From: JAJRVM01 sp041752115
GTDB taxonomy: Bacteria > Planctomycetota > Planctomycetia > Pirellulales > Pirellulaceae
NCBI GenBank assembly: GCA_041752115.1
Contig: JBGSHS010000168.1
Location: 99,256-163,255, forward strand
DNA: 64,000 bases
Reading direction: 5' to 3'
Positions 7,878-15,969 of the stretch are shown piece by piece; the first letter of the stretch is position 1, and each line of letters starts with the position of its first letter. Both the position numbers and the translations under genes were made by a program. Under the pieces are notes generated by a model. It made no database searches. It saw only the letters and a program-made list of their open reading frames with translations, and was not told the origin of the DNA.

Positions 7878-10800
7878 GTGAGTTCCTCGCTAACAGGGAT
7901 CAGTTGGTTCAGTTGTGCACGGCCGTTTGCGACGAGCAGGCTCGGCGCGCCGATTCGGGCGTGGTGCCGATTCGCATCTGCATGGGTGCGAGTTGTATTG
8001 CTTCTGGCGCGCGTCGTGTGCAGGAGTCGCTGGTGGAGCAGATGGACAGCCAGGGGTTGGCGGCGAAAGCGGAGATCTGCGAAGTCGGCTGTCTGGGGCC
8101 TTGTTCGGGCGGCCCGGTCCTGGTGGTGGGGGACGTTTTTTACGAGAAGGTACGGCCACAGGATTGTTCGACGATCGTGCGCGAGCATCTGGGCAAGGGC
8201 CTGGTCGTGGATCGTCTGACGCACCGTCGTCCTGACGGCAGGCACGTAGCCAGCGTCGCTGAGATCGACTTTTTCCGGCGGCAGACGAAGGTCGTGTTGA
8301 GCAAATGCGGGGAGATCGATCCGCAGCAGATTCGGCATTACATCGGTCGGCGTGGTTATCAGGCGCTGGCTCAGGTGCTCCACAGCGGCCAGCCCGAGGC
8401 CGTGTTGGAGGAACTGCGCAAGAGTGGTCTGCGTGGGCGTGGAGGAGCCGGTTTTCCGACGTGGCGGAAGTGGGATTTCACGCGGAAAGCGGAGGGGGAG
8501 GTGAAGTACGTCGTCTGCAACGCGGACGAAGGCGACCCTGGTGCGTTTATGGATCGGAGTCTTTTAGAAGGGGATCCGCATGCGGTAATGGAAGGTATGG
8601 CGATCGCCGCTGCCACGATCGGCGCCCAGCAAGGCTACATCTACGTGCGCGCCGAGTATCCGTTGGCCGTGGAGCGTCTGGAGATCGCCATTCGTCAGGC
8701 TCGCGAGCTGGGTTTGCTGGGCAAGAACATTCTGGGCACCGGGTTCAACTTCGACCTGGAAATCCGCAAGGGATCGGGCGCGTTTGTGTGTGGCGAGGAA
8801 ACGGCGTTGCTCACGTCGATCGAGGGTAATCGAGGCGAGCCGCGACCGCGTCCTCCCTTCCCGGCTCAGCGTGGATTATGGGGCAAGCCGACGTTGCTCA
8901 ACAACGTCGAAACCTACGCCAACGTTCCCACGATCCTCTTGATGGGGGGCGCCGAGTACGGACAGCTTGGCACGGAGAAGAGTCGTGGAACCAAGGTCTT
9001 TGCGCTGGCCGGCACGATCAAGAATTCGGGCCTGGTGGAGGTGCCGATCGGCATGCCGCTGGGCGATCTGATTTACGACATCGGCGGTGGGATTCCATCG
9101 GGCAAAGAGTTCAAGGCGGCTCAGATGGGCGGACCGTCCGGCGGTTGCATACCGAAGCAGCATCTGAGCGTTCCGCTGGACTACGAATCGCTGTCGCAGT
9201 TAGGCGCAATCATGGGATCTGGCGGCCTGATCGTGATGGACGAAGACAGCTGCATGGTCGACGTCGCGCGGTTCTTCCTGGAGTTTGTCCAGGAGGAGTC
9301 GTGTGGCAAGTGCGTTCCCTGTCGCGTCGGTACGAAGCGGATGCTCGAGATCCTCAATCGCATCTGCGCGGGACAGGGCGAGGAGGCGGACGTCGACCGG
9401 CTCATTCACTTGGGGGAGGCGATCAAGGAATCGTCGCTCTGCGGTCTGGGCCAGACTGCTCCCAACCCGGTTCTGTCGACGATCCGGCATTTTGGGCACG
9501 AGTACATCGAGCACATTCGGGACAAGCATTGCCGAGCGGGCGTGTGTCCCGACCTGGTCTACGCTCCCTGTTCGAGCGCCTGCCCGGCCAACGTCGATAT
9601 TCCCGGCTACGTTTCTTTGGTGGCGGAAGACCGCTGCGCCGAGGCATTGGAGCTGCATCGCGAGCGGAATCCGTTTCCGGCGATCTGTTCGCGAGTCTGT
9701 TTCCACACCTGTGAGGACAAGTGTCGGCGCGCGACGCTGGACGAATCGGTTTCGATTCGCGGCATCAAGCGCTACATGGTCGATCAGGAAGTGACGATCC
9801 AGCTGCCGGAAGTGCGTGAGAATCCCGACAACGCTCGACGTAAGATCGCGATTGTCGGAGCCGGGCCGGCAGGGCTTTCCTGTGCCTACTTCCTGGCTCG
9901 CATGGGATACCAGCCGAAGGTTTATGAAGCGGAGCCCAGGCCGGGTGGCATGCTGGTCCAGGCGATTCCGGCGTATCGGCTCCCCCGAGAAATCGTGGCC
10001 CGCGAAGTCCGCATGGTCGAGAACATGGGGGTGGAGGTCTTGACCGACATGGCGCTCGGGCGGGACTTCAGTTTGAAATCGTTGCGTGCCGAGGGCTGCG
10101 AAGCGGTCTTTCTGGGCGTCGGGGCGCCGTTGGGCATTGAGCTGGGTATTCCCGGCGATCATGCCGAAGGGATCACCGACGCGCTGAGTTTCCTCCGCAC
10201 ATACAACCTCCGCGGTTCCGCGAAGGTCGGCGACAAAGTGGTGGTGATTGGTGGCGGCAACTCAGCCATCGATGCCGCCCGCACGGCGATTCGGTTGGGG
10301 GCGGGAGAGGTGACCGTCGTGTACCGGCGCAGTCGCGAAGTCATGCCGGCTTACAAGGAAGAGATCGAGGAAGCGCTGCACGAAGGGGTCAAACTGCAGC
10401 TGCTGACCGCTCCAGTGGCCATTGTCGCTGACGCCGGCAAAGCCACTGGCGTGCGCTGCAAACCGATGCGACTTGGCCAGTTTGACCGTTCCGGCCGCCG
10501 TCGTCCGGAAGAGGGTGGCGAAGCGTTTGTGATTCCCACCGACCACGTGCTGGTCGCCATTGGCCAGGAGCTCGACTCCAAGCGGTTGTGTGACGAGGTG
10601 TCGATCGAAACGCGCTCCGGCGGCTTCATCATCGCCGATCCGGTAACGGGCCAGACGTCCGAGAAGTGGATCTTTGCCGGCGGCGATGCCGTCAGTGGCC
10701 CTTCCTCGGTCGTGGAAGCTGTGGCGGCTGGGGAGCGAGCGGCGGTGGGGATCGATCGTTATCTGACGGGCAAGGAGCATGCCTTCTGGCGCGATATGCA

Positions 10801-11035
10801 CGAAGTCGACACGTTCTTCGATCCCGAAGCGGGACCGGTCGACGAGCCTCGCGAGCAGTTGCCGTTGATACCGATCGAGCGGCGCTGCAACAACTTCGAC
10901 GAAGTGGAACAGCCGTGGCGCAAGTCGGTGGCCGTGCGTCAGGCGCAGCGGTGTTTGCGCTGTGACTACGGCCGTCGATGCAACGGGAATGGTGGTGGCG
11001 CTGGCGAGCCGGCCCAGGAAGCGGTACATCCGTAG
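7874..11035 (+). CDS. hydB: HydB/NuoF-type flavin subunit fused to a GltD-like NAD(P)H oxidoreductase
   Basis: A 1053-residue fusion with four parts. (1) Thioredoxin-like [2Fe-2S] domain, CMGASC and CEVGCLGPC (about 36-80). (2) NuoF 51 kDa module (about 140-550) with GRGGAGFP for NADH/FMN binding, and ESCGKCVPCR plus a later Cys in SSLCGLGQ for a [4Fe-4S] cluster. (3) A GltD-type double-cluster domain (about 553-640): CSSACPANVDIPGY and CSRVCFHTCEDKC. (4) FAD- and NAD(P)-binding Rossmann folds: IVGAGPAGLSCAY (about 657) and VVIGGGNSAIDAAR (about 789) with a YRRS nucleotide-phosphate-type motif. Usual HydB stops after the Fe-S clusters near 600. The extra half resembles the small subunit of glutamate synthase and the Nfn large subunit. 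This suggests NADPH exchange beside NADH and ferredoxin. It overlaps hydC by four bases. Confidence 0.88.
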   Translation: MSEFLANRDQLVQLCTAVCDEQARRADSGVVPIRICMGASCIASGARRVQESLVEQMDSQGLAAKAEICEVGCLGPCSGGPVLVVGDVFYEKVRPQDCSTIVREHLGKGLVVDRLTHRRPDGRHVASVAEIDFFRRQTKVVLSKCGEIDPQQIRHYIGRRGYQALAQVLHSGQPEAVLEELRKSGLRGRGGAGFPTWRKWDFTRKAEGEVKYVVCNADEGDPGAFMDRSLLEGDPHAVMEGMAIAAATIGAQQGYIYVRAEYPLAVERLEIAIRQARELGLLGKNILGTGFNFDLEIRKGSGAFVCGEETALLTSIEGNRGEPRPRPPFPAQRGLWGKPTLLNNVETYANVPTILLMGGAEYGQLGTEKSRGTKVFALAGTIKNSGLVEVPIGMPLGDLIYDIGGGIPSGKEFKAAQMGGPSGGCIPKQHLSVPLDYESLSQLGAIMGSGGLIVMDEDSCMVDVARFFLEFVQEESCGKCVPCRVGTKRMLEILNRICAGQGEEADVDRLIHLGEAIKESSLCGLGQTAPNPVLSTIRHFGHEYIEHIRDKHCRAGVCPDLVYAPCSSACPANVDIPGYVSLVAEDRCAEALELHRERNPFPAICSRVCFHTCEDKCRRATLDESVSIRGIKRYMVDQEVTIQLPEVRENPDNARRKIAIVGAGPAGLSCAYFLARMGYQPKVYEAEPRPGGMLVQAIPAYRLPREIVAREVRMVENMGVEVLTDMALGRDFSLKSLRAEGCEAVFLGVGAPLGIELGIPGDHAEGITDALSFLRTYNLRGSAKVGDKVVVIGGGNSAIDAARTAIRLGAGEVTVVYRRSREVMPAYKEEIEEALHEGVKLQLLTAPVAIVADAGKATGVRCKPMRLGQFDRSGRRRPEEGGEAFVIPTDHVLVAIGQELDSKRLCDEVSIETRSGGFIIADPVTGQTSEKWIFAGGDAVSGPSSVVEAVAAGERAAVGIDRYLTGKEHAFWRDMHEVDTFFDPEAGPVDEPREQLPLIPIERRCNNFDEVEQPWRKSVAVRQAQRCLRCDYGRRCNGNGGGAGEPAQEAVHP

Positions 11036-11046
11036 AAAGCAGACTC

Positions 11047-12846
11047 ATGATCAAAACAACTGACCAGGATAAAATGATCAACCTGACGATTAACAATATT
11101 CCGGTGACCGTTCCTTCCGGCACGACCATTCTGCATGCGGCGGCCCAGGCGGGGATTCGTATCCCGACGCTGTGCTACGTCGAGCGGCTACAGGCCATCG
11201 GTGCTTGTCGTGTCTGTGTGGTCGAGATCGAAGGGATGATGAACCTCGCCTCCTCCTGCTCGATGCCGGTTGTCGAAGGGATGAAGGTGCAGACGAACAC
11301 CCGCCGAGTACGCCAGGCACGCCGGCTGGTGGTTGAGCTGCTCTTGTCCGAACACGATGGCGACTGCCAGACGTGTGACCGGCGGGAGGATTGTGAGCTG
11401 CAAGCACTATCGGCGGAACTTGGCATCCGCTCCGTCACCTACCAGGGACAGAAGACGCGCAAGAGAATCGACACGTCGACTCCCGGCCTGGTGCGCGACA
11501 ACGGCAAGTGTATCAAGTGCCGGCGGTGCGTCAGTGTGTGTGCCGAAACCCAGCATGTCGGAGCTCTGTGGGCGCAAGGACGCGGATTCGATACTGCCAT
11601 CGGACCAGCCTTCAATCGGGATCTGGGCACCGTGGCGTGTGTGCAGTGCGGTCAGTGCGCTGCCGTATGTCCGGTAGGAGCCATCACCGAACAGGATCTG
11701 ATCGATCCGATCTGGAATGCAATTGACGATCCCGACAAGCATGTCGTGGTTCAAACGGCACCCGCGATCCGGGCAGCGTTGGGCGAATGCTTCGGGTATC
11801 CACCCGGGACGCTGGTGACCGGTAAGATGACCGCGGCGCTGAGGCGACTCGGTTTCGACGCCGTATTCGACACCAATTTCGCTGCTGACCTGACGATTCT
11901 CGAGGAAGGGAGCGAACTGCTGTCGCGCCTGCGGCGCGCCCTGGTCGACAAGCAGCCGGTCGCGCTCCCCATGTTCACCAGTTGCTCGCCAGGCTGGATC
12001 CTGTTTGCTGAGTATTTCCATCCCGAAATTCTGCCCAACCTGTCGACCTGCAAGTCTCCCCAGCAGATGTTCGGCGCCCTGGCCAAGACGTACTACGCCA
12101 ACAAGCTGAACCTGAAGCCGGAACAGATCTTTGTGGCGTCGGTCATGCCCTGTACGGCCAAGAAGTCGGAGTGCCGTCGGCCGGAGATGTGCGCCAGCGG
12201 GACGCGTGATGTCGATGCCGTGCTGACGACGCGTGAGCTGGGCAAAATGATCCGCTCGGCCGGACTCGATTTCAAGTCGCTGCCCGACGAAGCGATGGAT
12301 GCACCCCTGGGGCTCTCATCGGGAGCCGCTGATATCTTCGCCAACACCGGAGGCGTGATGGAGGCGGCACTGCGAACCGCCTATGAAATCGTCACCGGTC
12401 GCGAATTGCCGATGGCAAACCTGCATGTCACTCCGGTGGCCGGCTTGGAGGGTGTGAAGGAAGCAGCCCTGACCATTGAAGACCCGGTTGCTGACTGGGC
12501 CTTCCTGGACGGAGTGACTCTCAAGGTTGCCGTGGCACATGGTCTGGACAACGCTCATGAACTCATCCGATCCGTTGTGTCCGGCCAGAAGCAATATCAC
12601 TTCATCGAGATCATGACCTGCCCGGGCGGATGCATCGGCGGCGGCGGACAACCCCGCTTCACGGACGACGCGGTTCGGCTGGCTCGCATCCAGGCCATCT
12701 ATCGCGAAGACGAAGGAAAGACGCTCCGCAAATCGCACGATAACCCCGCCATCGCCACACTCTACGAAGAGTTCCTCGGCAAGCCGCTCGGCGAAAAATC
12801 CCATCACCTGCTGCACACGAAGTACCAACAGCGCAGCCCGGTGTGA
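11047..12846 (+). CDS. hydA: [FeFe]-hydrogenase catalytic subunit
   Basis: A 599-residue H2-producing or -oxidising subunit. Domains in order: plant-type [2Fe-2S] (Cys from CYVERLQ, about 43, to SSC); His/Cys-ligated [4Fe-4S] HDGDCQTCDRREDC (about 104); two ferredoxin clusters CIKCRRC and CVQCGQC (about 155 and 198); H-cluster domain to the end. H-cluster motifs are L1 FTSCSPGW (about 309), L2 MPCTAKKSE (about 367) and L3 EIMTCPGGCIGGGGQP (about 521). L1 has Ser where the canonical TSCCP has its second Cys, and a Cys appears in STCKSPQQ (see findings). I chose ATG 11047 because an upstream in-frame ATG lies inside hydB. It starts 11 bases after hydB and is clearly in the same operon. Confidence 0.93.
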   Translation: MIKTTDQDKMINLTINNIPVTVPSGTTILHAAAQAGIRIPTLCYVERLQAIGACRVCVVEIEGMMNLASSCSMPVVEGMKVQTNTRRVRQARRLVVELLLSEHDGDCQTCDRREDCELQALSAELGIRSVTYQGQKTRKRIDTSTPGLVRDNGKCIKCRRCVSVCAETQHVGALWAQGRGFDTAIGPAFNRDLGTVACVQCGQCAAVCPVGAITEQDLIDPIWNAIDDPDKHVVVQTAPAIRAALGECFGYPPGTLVTGKMTAALRRLGFDAVFDTNFAADLTILEEGSELLSRLRRALVDKQPVALPMFTSCSPGWILFAEYFHPEILPNLSTCKSPQQMFGALAKTYYANKLNLKPEQIFVASVMPCTAKKSECRRPEMCASGTRDVDAVLTTRELGKMIRSAGLDFKSLPDEAMDAPLGLSSGAADIFANTGGVMEAALRTAYEIVTGRELPMANLHVTPVAGLEGVKEAALTIEDPVADWAFLDGVTLKVAVAHGLDNAHELIRSVVSGQKQYHFIEIMTCPGGCIGGGGQPRFTDDAVRLARIQAIYREDEGKTLRKSHDNPAIATLYEEFLGKPLGEKSHHLLHTKYQQRSPV

Positions 12847-12873
12847 GGCTCAGGGCAGAGAGACGCGACAATC

Positions 12874-12916
12874 GAAGGACAGGAAGATCGGGCTATCACC
12901 GACCTTTCTGTCCTTC
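12874..12916. terminator. Hairpin between convergent hydA and hydF
   Basis: The arms 12874-12891 and 12899-12916 pair at 16 of 18 positions, with a seven-base loop. The two mismatches can be G-U pairs in one transcript. It lies between the stop codons of hydA and hydF, where a bidirectional terminator would be expected. There is no clear U-tract, so an mRNA 3'-end stabilising hairpin is the alternative. Confidence 0.5.
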
Positions 12917-12956
12917 ACCTTTCGGTCTTCCCTCTTCCCGGCGACCGCTCTCAGGC

Positions 12957-14195
12957 TCACACCGTCTGCCGCCGCAGCTGCTCGAACACGTGCAGCGCCG
13001 CAGGAAACGGCTCCAGCGCACGCTGGAAGATGCCGAGTGCATAGGCGATGGCCATGCCGTAATTGGTAATCGGCACTCCCGCCCGCCGGCATTTCAAGAT
13101 TCGCGACAGCATCTCGCGGCGATTGTGGACGCAGGAACCGCAATGTACCACCAGATTGTACTGTGCCAGATCGTCGGGAAAATCGTGTCCCTGGTAGTGC
13201 GAGAACTCCAGTTCGCCTCCCACGTATTGCCGCAGCCAGCGCGGGATCTTCACCCGTCCGATGTCATCGCCGATCGGGTGGTGCGTGCAGGCTTCGCATA
13301 CCAGTACTTTGGAGTTGCGCTGCAGCGTGTCGATCGCGATCGCTCCACGTACAAACTCGATCAAGTCTCCTTTGTTGCGGGCAAACAAGATCGAGAACGA
13401 TGTCATTTTCACCGCACGCGGTGTATCGGCCGCCACGCGCAGAAATGCCTGCGAATCGGTGACAACCAGTGCAGGGGGGCGTATCAGCCGATGCAGCGCG
13501 TCACGCAGCTCGCGCTCCTTGACCACCATGCAGTAGGCATCGTGGTCCAGCAGATCGCGGATCGTCTGCACCTGAGGGAGGATCAGTCGCCCCTTGGGCG
13601 CCTCCATGTCGATCGGGACCACCAGTACTGCCAGCTCTCCGGCCGGGACGAGATCGCCTGCGATCGTGGGCGGATCGAAATAGTCCTTGGGAACCGCCTG
13701 GATCAAGGCCTCACGCACATCCAGCACGCCCTCACCGGTGGTCGCCACCGTCTCCACCACCGGCAGACCATCATCCGCCAGTCGTGCCCGTAGCGAACGG
13801 TCCGGGCGTTGCAGGTCGGACTTGTTGAACACTGCGACGACGGGCGTGCCAAGCTGCTTCAGTTCACCGGCGATGGACGCCTCAAATTGCGTCCATTCAC
13901 CCGCCGCGCAGATGACCAGTGCCACATCAGCTCGATCGAGCACCTGGCGTGTTTTCTGCACACGCAGGTCTCCCAGAGCTCCGCAGTCATCGATCCCCGC
14001 AGTATCAATGAACACGACCGGACCGATCGGCAGCATCTCCATCGGTTTCTCCACGGGGTCGGTCGTGGTTCCAGCCACGTCGGACACGATGGAGACATCC
14101 TGCCGCGTAAGGGCATTGAGCAGCGAGCTCTTGCCGGCGTTGCGGCGGCCGAACAGTGCGATGTGAAGTCGATTTCCCCGAGGCGTCCGCATCAT
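12957..14195 (-). CDS. hydF: [FeFe]-hydrogenase maturation GTPase HydF
   Basis: A 412-residue scaffold GTPase that carries the 2Fe subcluster precursor and delivers it to HydA. G-domain motifs are FGRRNAGKSSLLN (G1, about 15), GTTTDP (G2/switch), DTAGIDD (G3) and NKSD (G4). The C-terminal cluster site reads CEACTHH followed about 50 residues later by HCGSC, the family's CxHx(46-53)HCxxC signature. The start codon overlaps the stop of the upstream lyase gene by four bases, so the two are probably translationally coupled. Confidence 0.93.
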   Translation of the reverse strand: MMRTPRGNRLHIALFGRRNAGKSSLLNALTRQDVSIVSDVAGTTTDPVEKPMEMLPIGPVVFIDTAGIDDCGALGDLRVQKTRQVLDRADVALVICAAGEWTQFEASIAGELKQLGTPVVAVFNKSDLQRPDRSLRARLADDGLPVVETVATTGEGVLDVREALIQAVPKDYFDPPTIAGDLVPAGELAVLVVPIDMEAPKGRLILPQVQTIRDLLDHDAYCMVVKERELRDALHRLIRPPALVVTDSQAFLRVAADTPRAVKMTSFSILFARNKGDLIEFVRGAIAIDTLQRNSKVLVCEACTHHPIGDDIGRVKIPRWLRQYVGGELEFSHYQGHDFPDDLAQYNLVVHCGSCVHNRREMLSRILKCRRAGVPITNYGMAIAYALGIFQRALEPFPAALHVFEQLRRQTV

Positions 14196-15619
14196 GTCGC
14201 TCCTCCCTCGATCCCTTTCCTTCGCCGCGAGCCGAGTTGCATCACGGTATCGGGTGCCACCGCCGAATCAAACTCCTCGGCGGTCATCAGCCCACCGGCA
14301 ACGACGACGTCCCGGATCGGCTGACCGGTCTGTTGAGCTTGCGCGGCCACGGCCTGCGCCGCTTCATAACCGAGTGCATCGACCAGGGCGGTGGCGGTGG
14401 CTGTGGCACCGCTGACATGCTTCGCACACCGGTCGGCTCGCGCCACAAGCCCCTCCACGCAACGGAGTGCGAACATGCGGCAGGCATTGCGGGCCAGATC
14501 CAGGCTGGTCAGCAGGCTATCGGCGATCAGTGGAAAAAACTGGTTCAGATCGAGATTCCCCAGCGAACAGGCGCTCACGAGGGCACTGTCATGAGCAGCC
14601 ATGACCAGTGCGGCCTGCCCGACCGCTTCCGGAATCACCGGATTCACTTTGCCTGGCATGAGCGAAGAGCCTGCCTGCCGCGCCGGCAACAGGAGTTCTC
14701 CCAGGCCGGCATCGGGACCGGACGCCAGCAGTCTCAGATCGCTGCTGATCTTCAGCAGATTGGAGCCTAATGCGCGAAGCATGCCGCTCACTTCCACGAA
14801 CACGTCGGTGTTCTGTGTGGCGTCGATCAGGTTCTCGGATCGCGACAATCCCATACCGGTGATCTGTTGCAGGTGATCAATGGCGCGGAAGATGAACTGA
14901 CGCGGTGCTCCTAACCCCGTGCCGATGGCCGTACCGCCGAGGTTGGTGACGCGCAGACGCTCCTCACACTTGTAGATTCGCCACCGATCGCGGGCAAATG
15001 CCTCGGCGTAAGCGCCCATGGTCCGTCCCAAGGTGGTGAGAACCGCATCTTGCAGTTGCGTGCGTGCCACTTTGACGACACCAGAGAGTTCCCTCTCTTG
15101 GCGCTGAAACGCTTCCATCAGCGTAGTGACATCCCGTTCGAGCGAACGCAACTGGCCGATGGCCGCGACGCGCAGCGCCGTGGGATAGGTGTCGTTAGTG
15201 GACTGGTGCAGGTTCACATCATCCAGCGGGTGTACCACGGAGTAATCACCCAGCGGCCGCTGCAGCAGCTGCAACGCGCGATTGGCAATGACTTCATTGA
15301 CGTTCATGTTGGTCGAGGTGCCCGCGCCTCCCTGCAGAGCATCCACCACCACGCACTCGTCGAGCTTGCCGGCAGCCAGTTCCTCACAGGCCGATTCCAT
15401 CGCCTGGTACTTTTCCTTTGCCCACCATCCCAGCTCGTGATTCGTGCGCAGGCAAGCCAGTTTCACCAGGCCATAGGCATGCACGAGATGACGGCTCACA
15501 CGTCGTCCACTGAGCGGAAAGTTCTCGATGGCTCTCTGCGTGTGGATGCCGAACAGCGCCTCGGCCGGCACCTGAAGGTCTCCCAGCAGGTCGGATTCAA
15601 CGCGGAATGTGTCGCCCAT
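14192..15619 (-). CDS. aspA: Aspartate ammonia-lyase / class II fumarase-family lyase
   Basis: A 475-residue cytoplasmic lyase of the aspartase/fumarase superfamily. GGAGTSTNMNVNEVIANRA (about 96-114) and the catalytic loop signature GSSLMPGKVNP (about 317-327) are intact. The length and the TSTNMN segment fit aspartase, which releases ammonia from aspartate to give fumarate, but fumarase cannot be fully excluded. The gene sits between hydG and hydF and overlaps hydF by four bases. Co-transcription suggests a link to hydrogenase maturation, possibly supplying nitrogen for the azadithiolate bridge, or to fumarate-linked redox balance. This link is inferred. Confidence 0.85.
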   Translation of the reverse strand: MGDTFRVESDLLGDLQVPAEALFGIHTQRAIENFPLSGRRVSRHLVHAYGLVKLACLRTNHELGWWAKEKYQAMESACEELAAGKLDECVVVDALQGGAGTSTNMNVNEVIANRALQLLQRPLGDYSVVHPLDDVNLHQSTNDTYPTALRVAAIGQLRSLERDVTTLMEAFQRQERELSGVVKVARTQLQDAVLTTLGRTMGAYAEAFARDRWRIYKCEERLRVTNLGGTAIGTGLGAPRQFIFRAIDHLQQITGMGLSRSENLIDATQNTDVFVEVSGMLRALGSNLLKISSDLRLLASGPDAGLGELLLPARQAGSSLMPGKVNPVIPEAVGQAALVMAAHDSALVSACSLGNLDLNQFFPLIADSLLTSLDLARNACRMFALRCVEGLVARADRCAKHVSGATATATALVDALGYEAAQAVAAQAQQTGQPIRDVVVAGGLMTAEEFDSAVAPDTVMQLGSRRRKGIEGGAT

Positions 15620-15969
15620 GCATGATACTCAGCGTGTGAACGTTGTGGATCGCTGGCCACCGCCCGGTTTGACGGGCCGGTGTCCAGCAGCCAGCCCCAG
15701 TAACATCGCAGCAAATCGGCAGCACTTCTGACAGCAAGAGAAACGCCCTAGACCGACCAGCGACTGACTGCGGTTGAACCGTTAGTAGCCTTGCTCACCC
15801 AGGCGGCTCATCCGCAGAATATCGAACCAGGAATGCTCAGTGACCAGTTGGAAGAACCACATTCTGCAGCGCCCGGGCGATCACTCGACTGTCGCTCACG
15901 CTATGCTTTTTCTTCCCGCATCATCCTGCGGTTCCTTCTGCCCTGTTCTGCGGTTTTCTGCCTAGTTTT
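15620..15969. other. Gap between hydG and the lyase gene, with hairpin and repeat
   Basis: 350 bases without a gene. On the lyase leader side a hairpin can form between 15652-15666 and 15674-15688 (12 of 15 positions pair). At 15812-15835 lies the second copy of the 24-base dispersed repeat. From 15905 the sequence is a run of CTGCGGTT/TTCTGCC-like units ending in TTTTTT beside the hydG stop. Confidence 0.5.
15812..15835 (+). repeat. Dispersed 24-base repeat, copy 2
   Basis: It begins CCGCAGAATATCGAACC and matches the reverse complement of 1943-1966 at 23 of 24 positions. It lies in the hydG-lyase gap. Confidence 0.65.
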
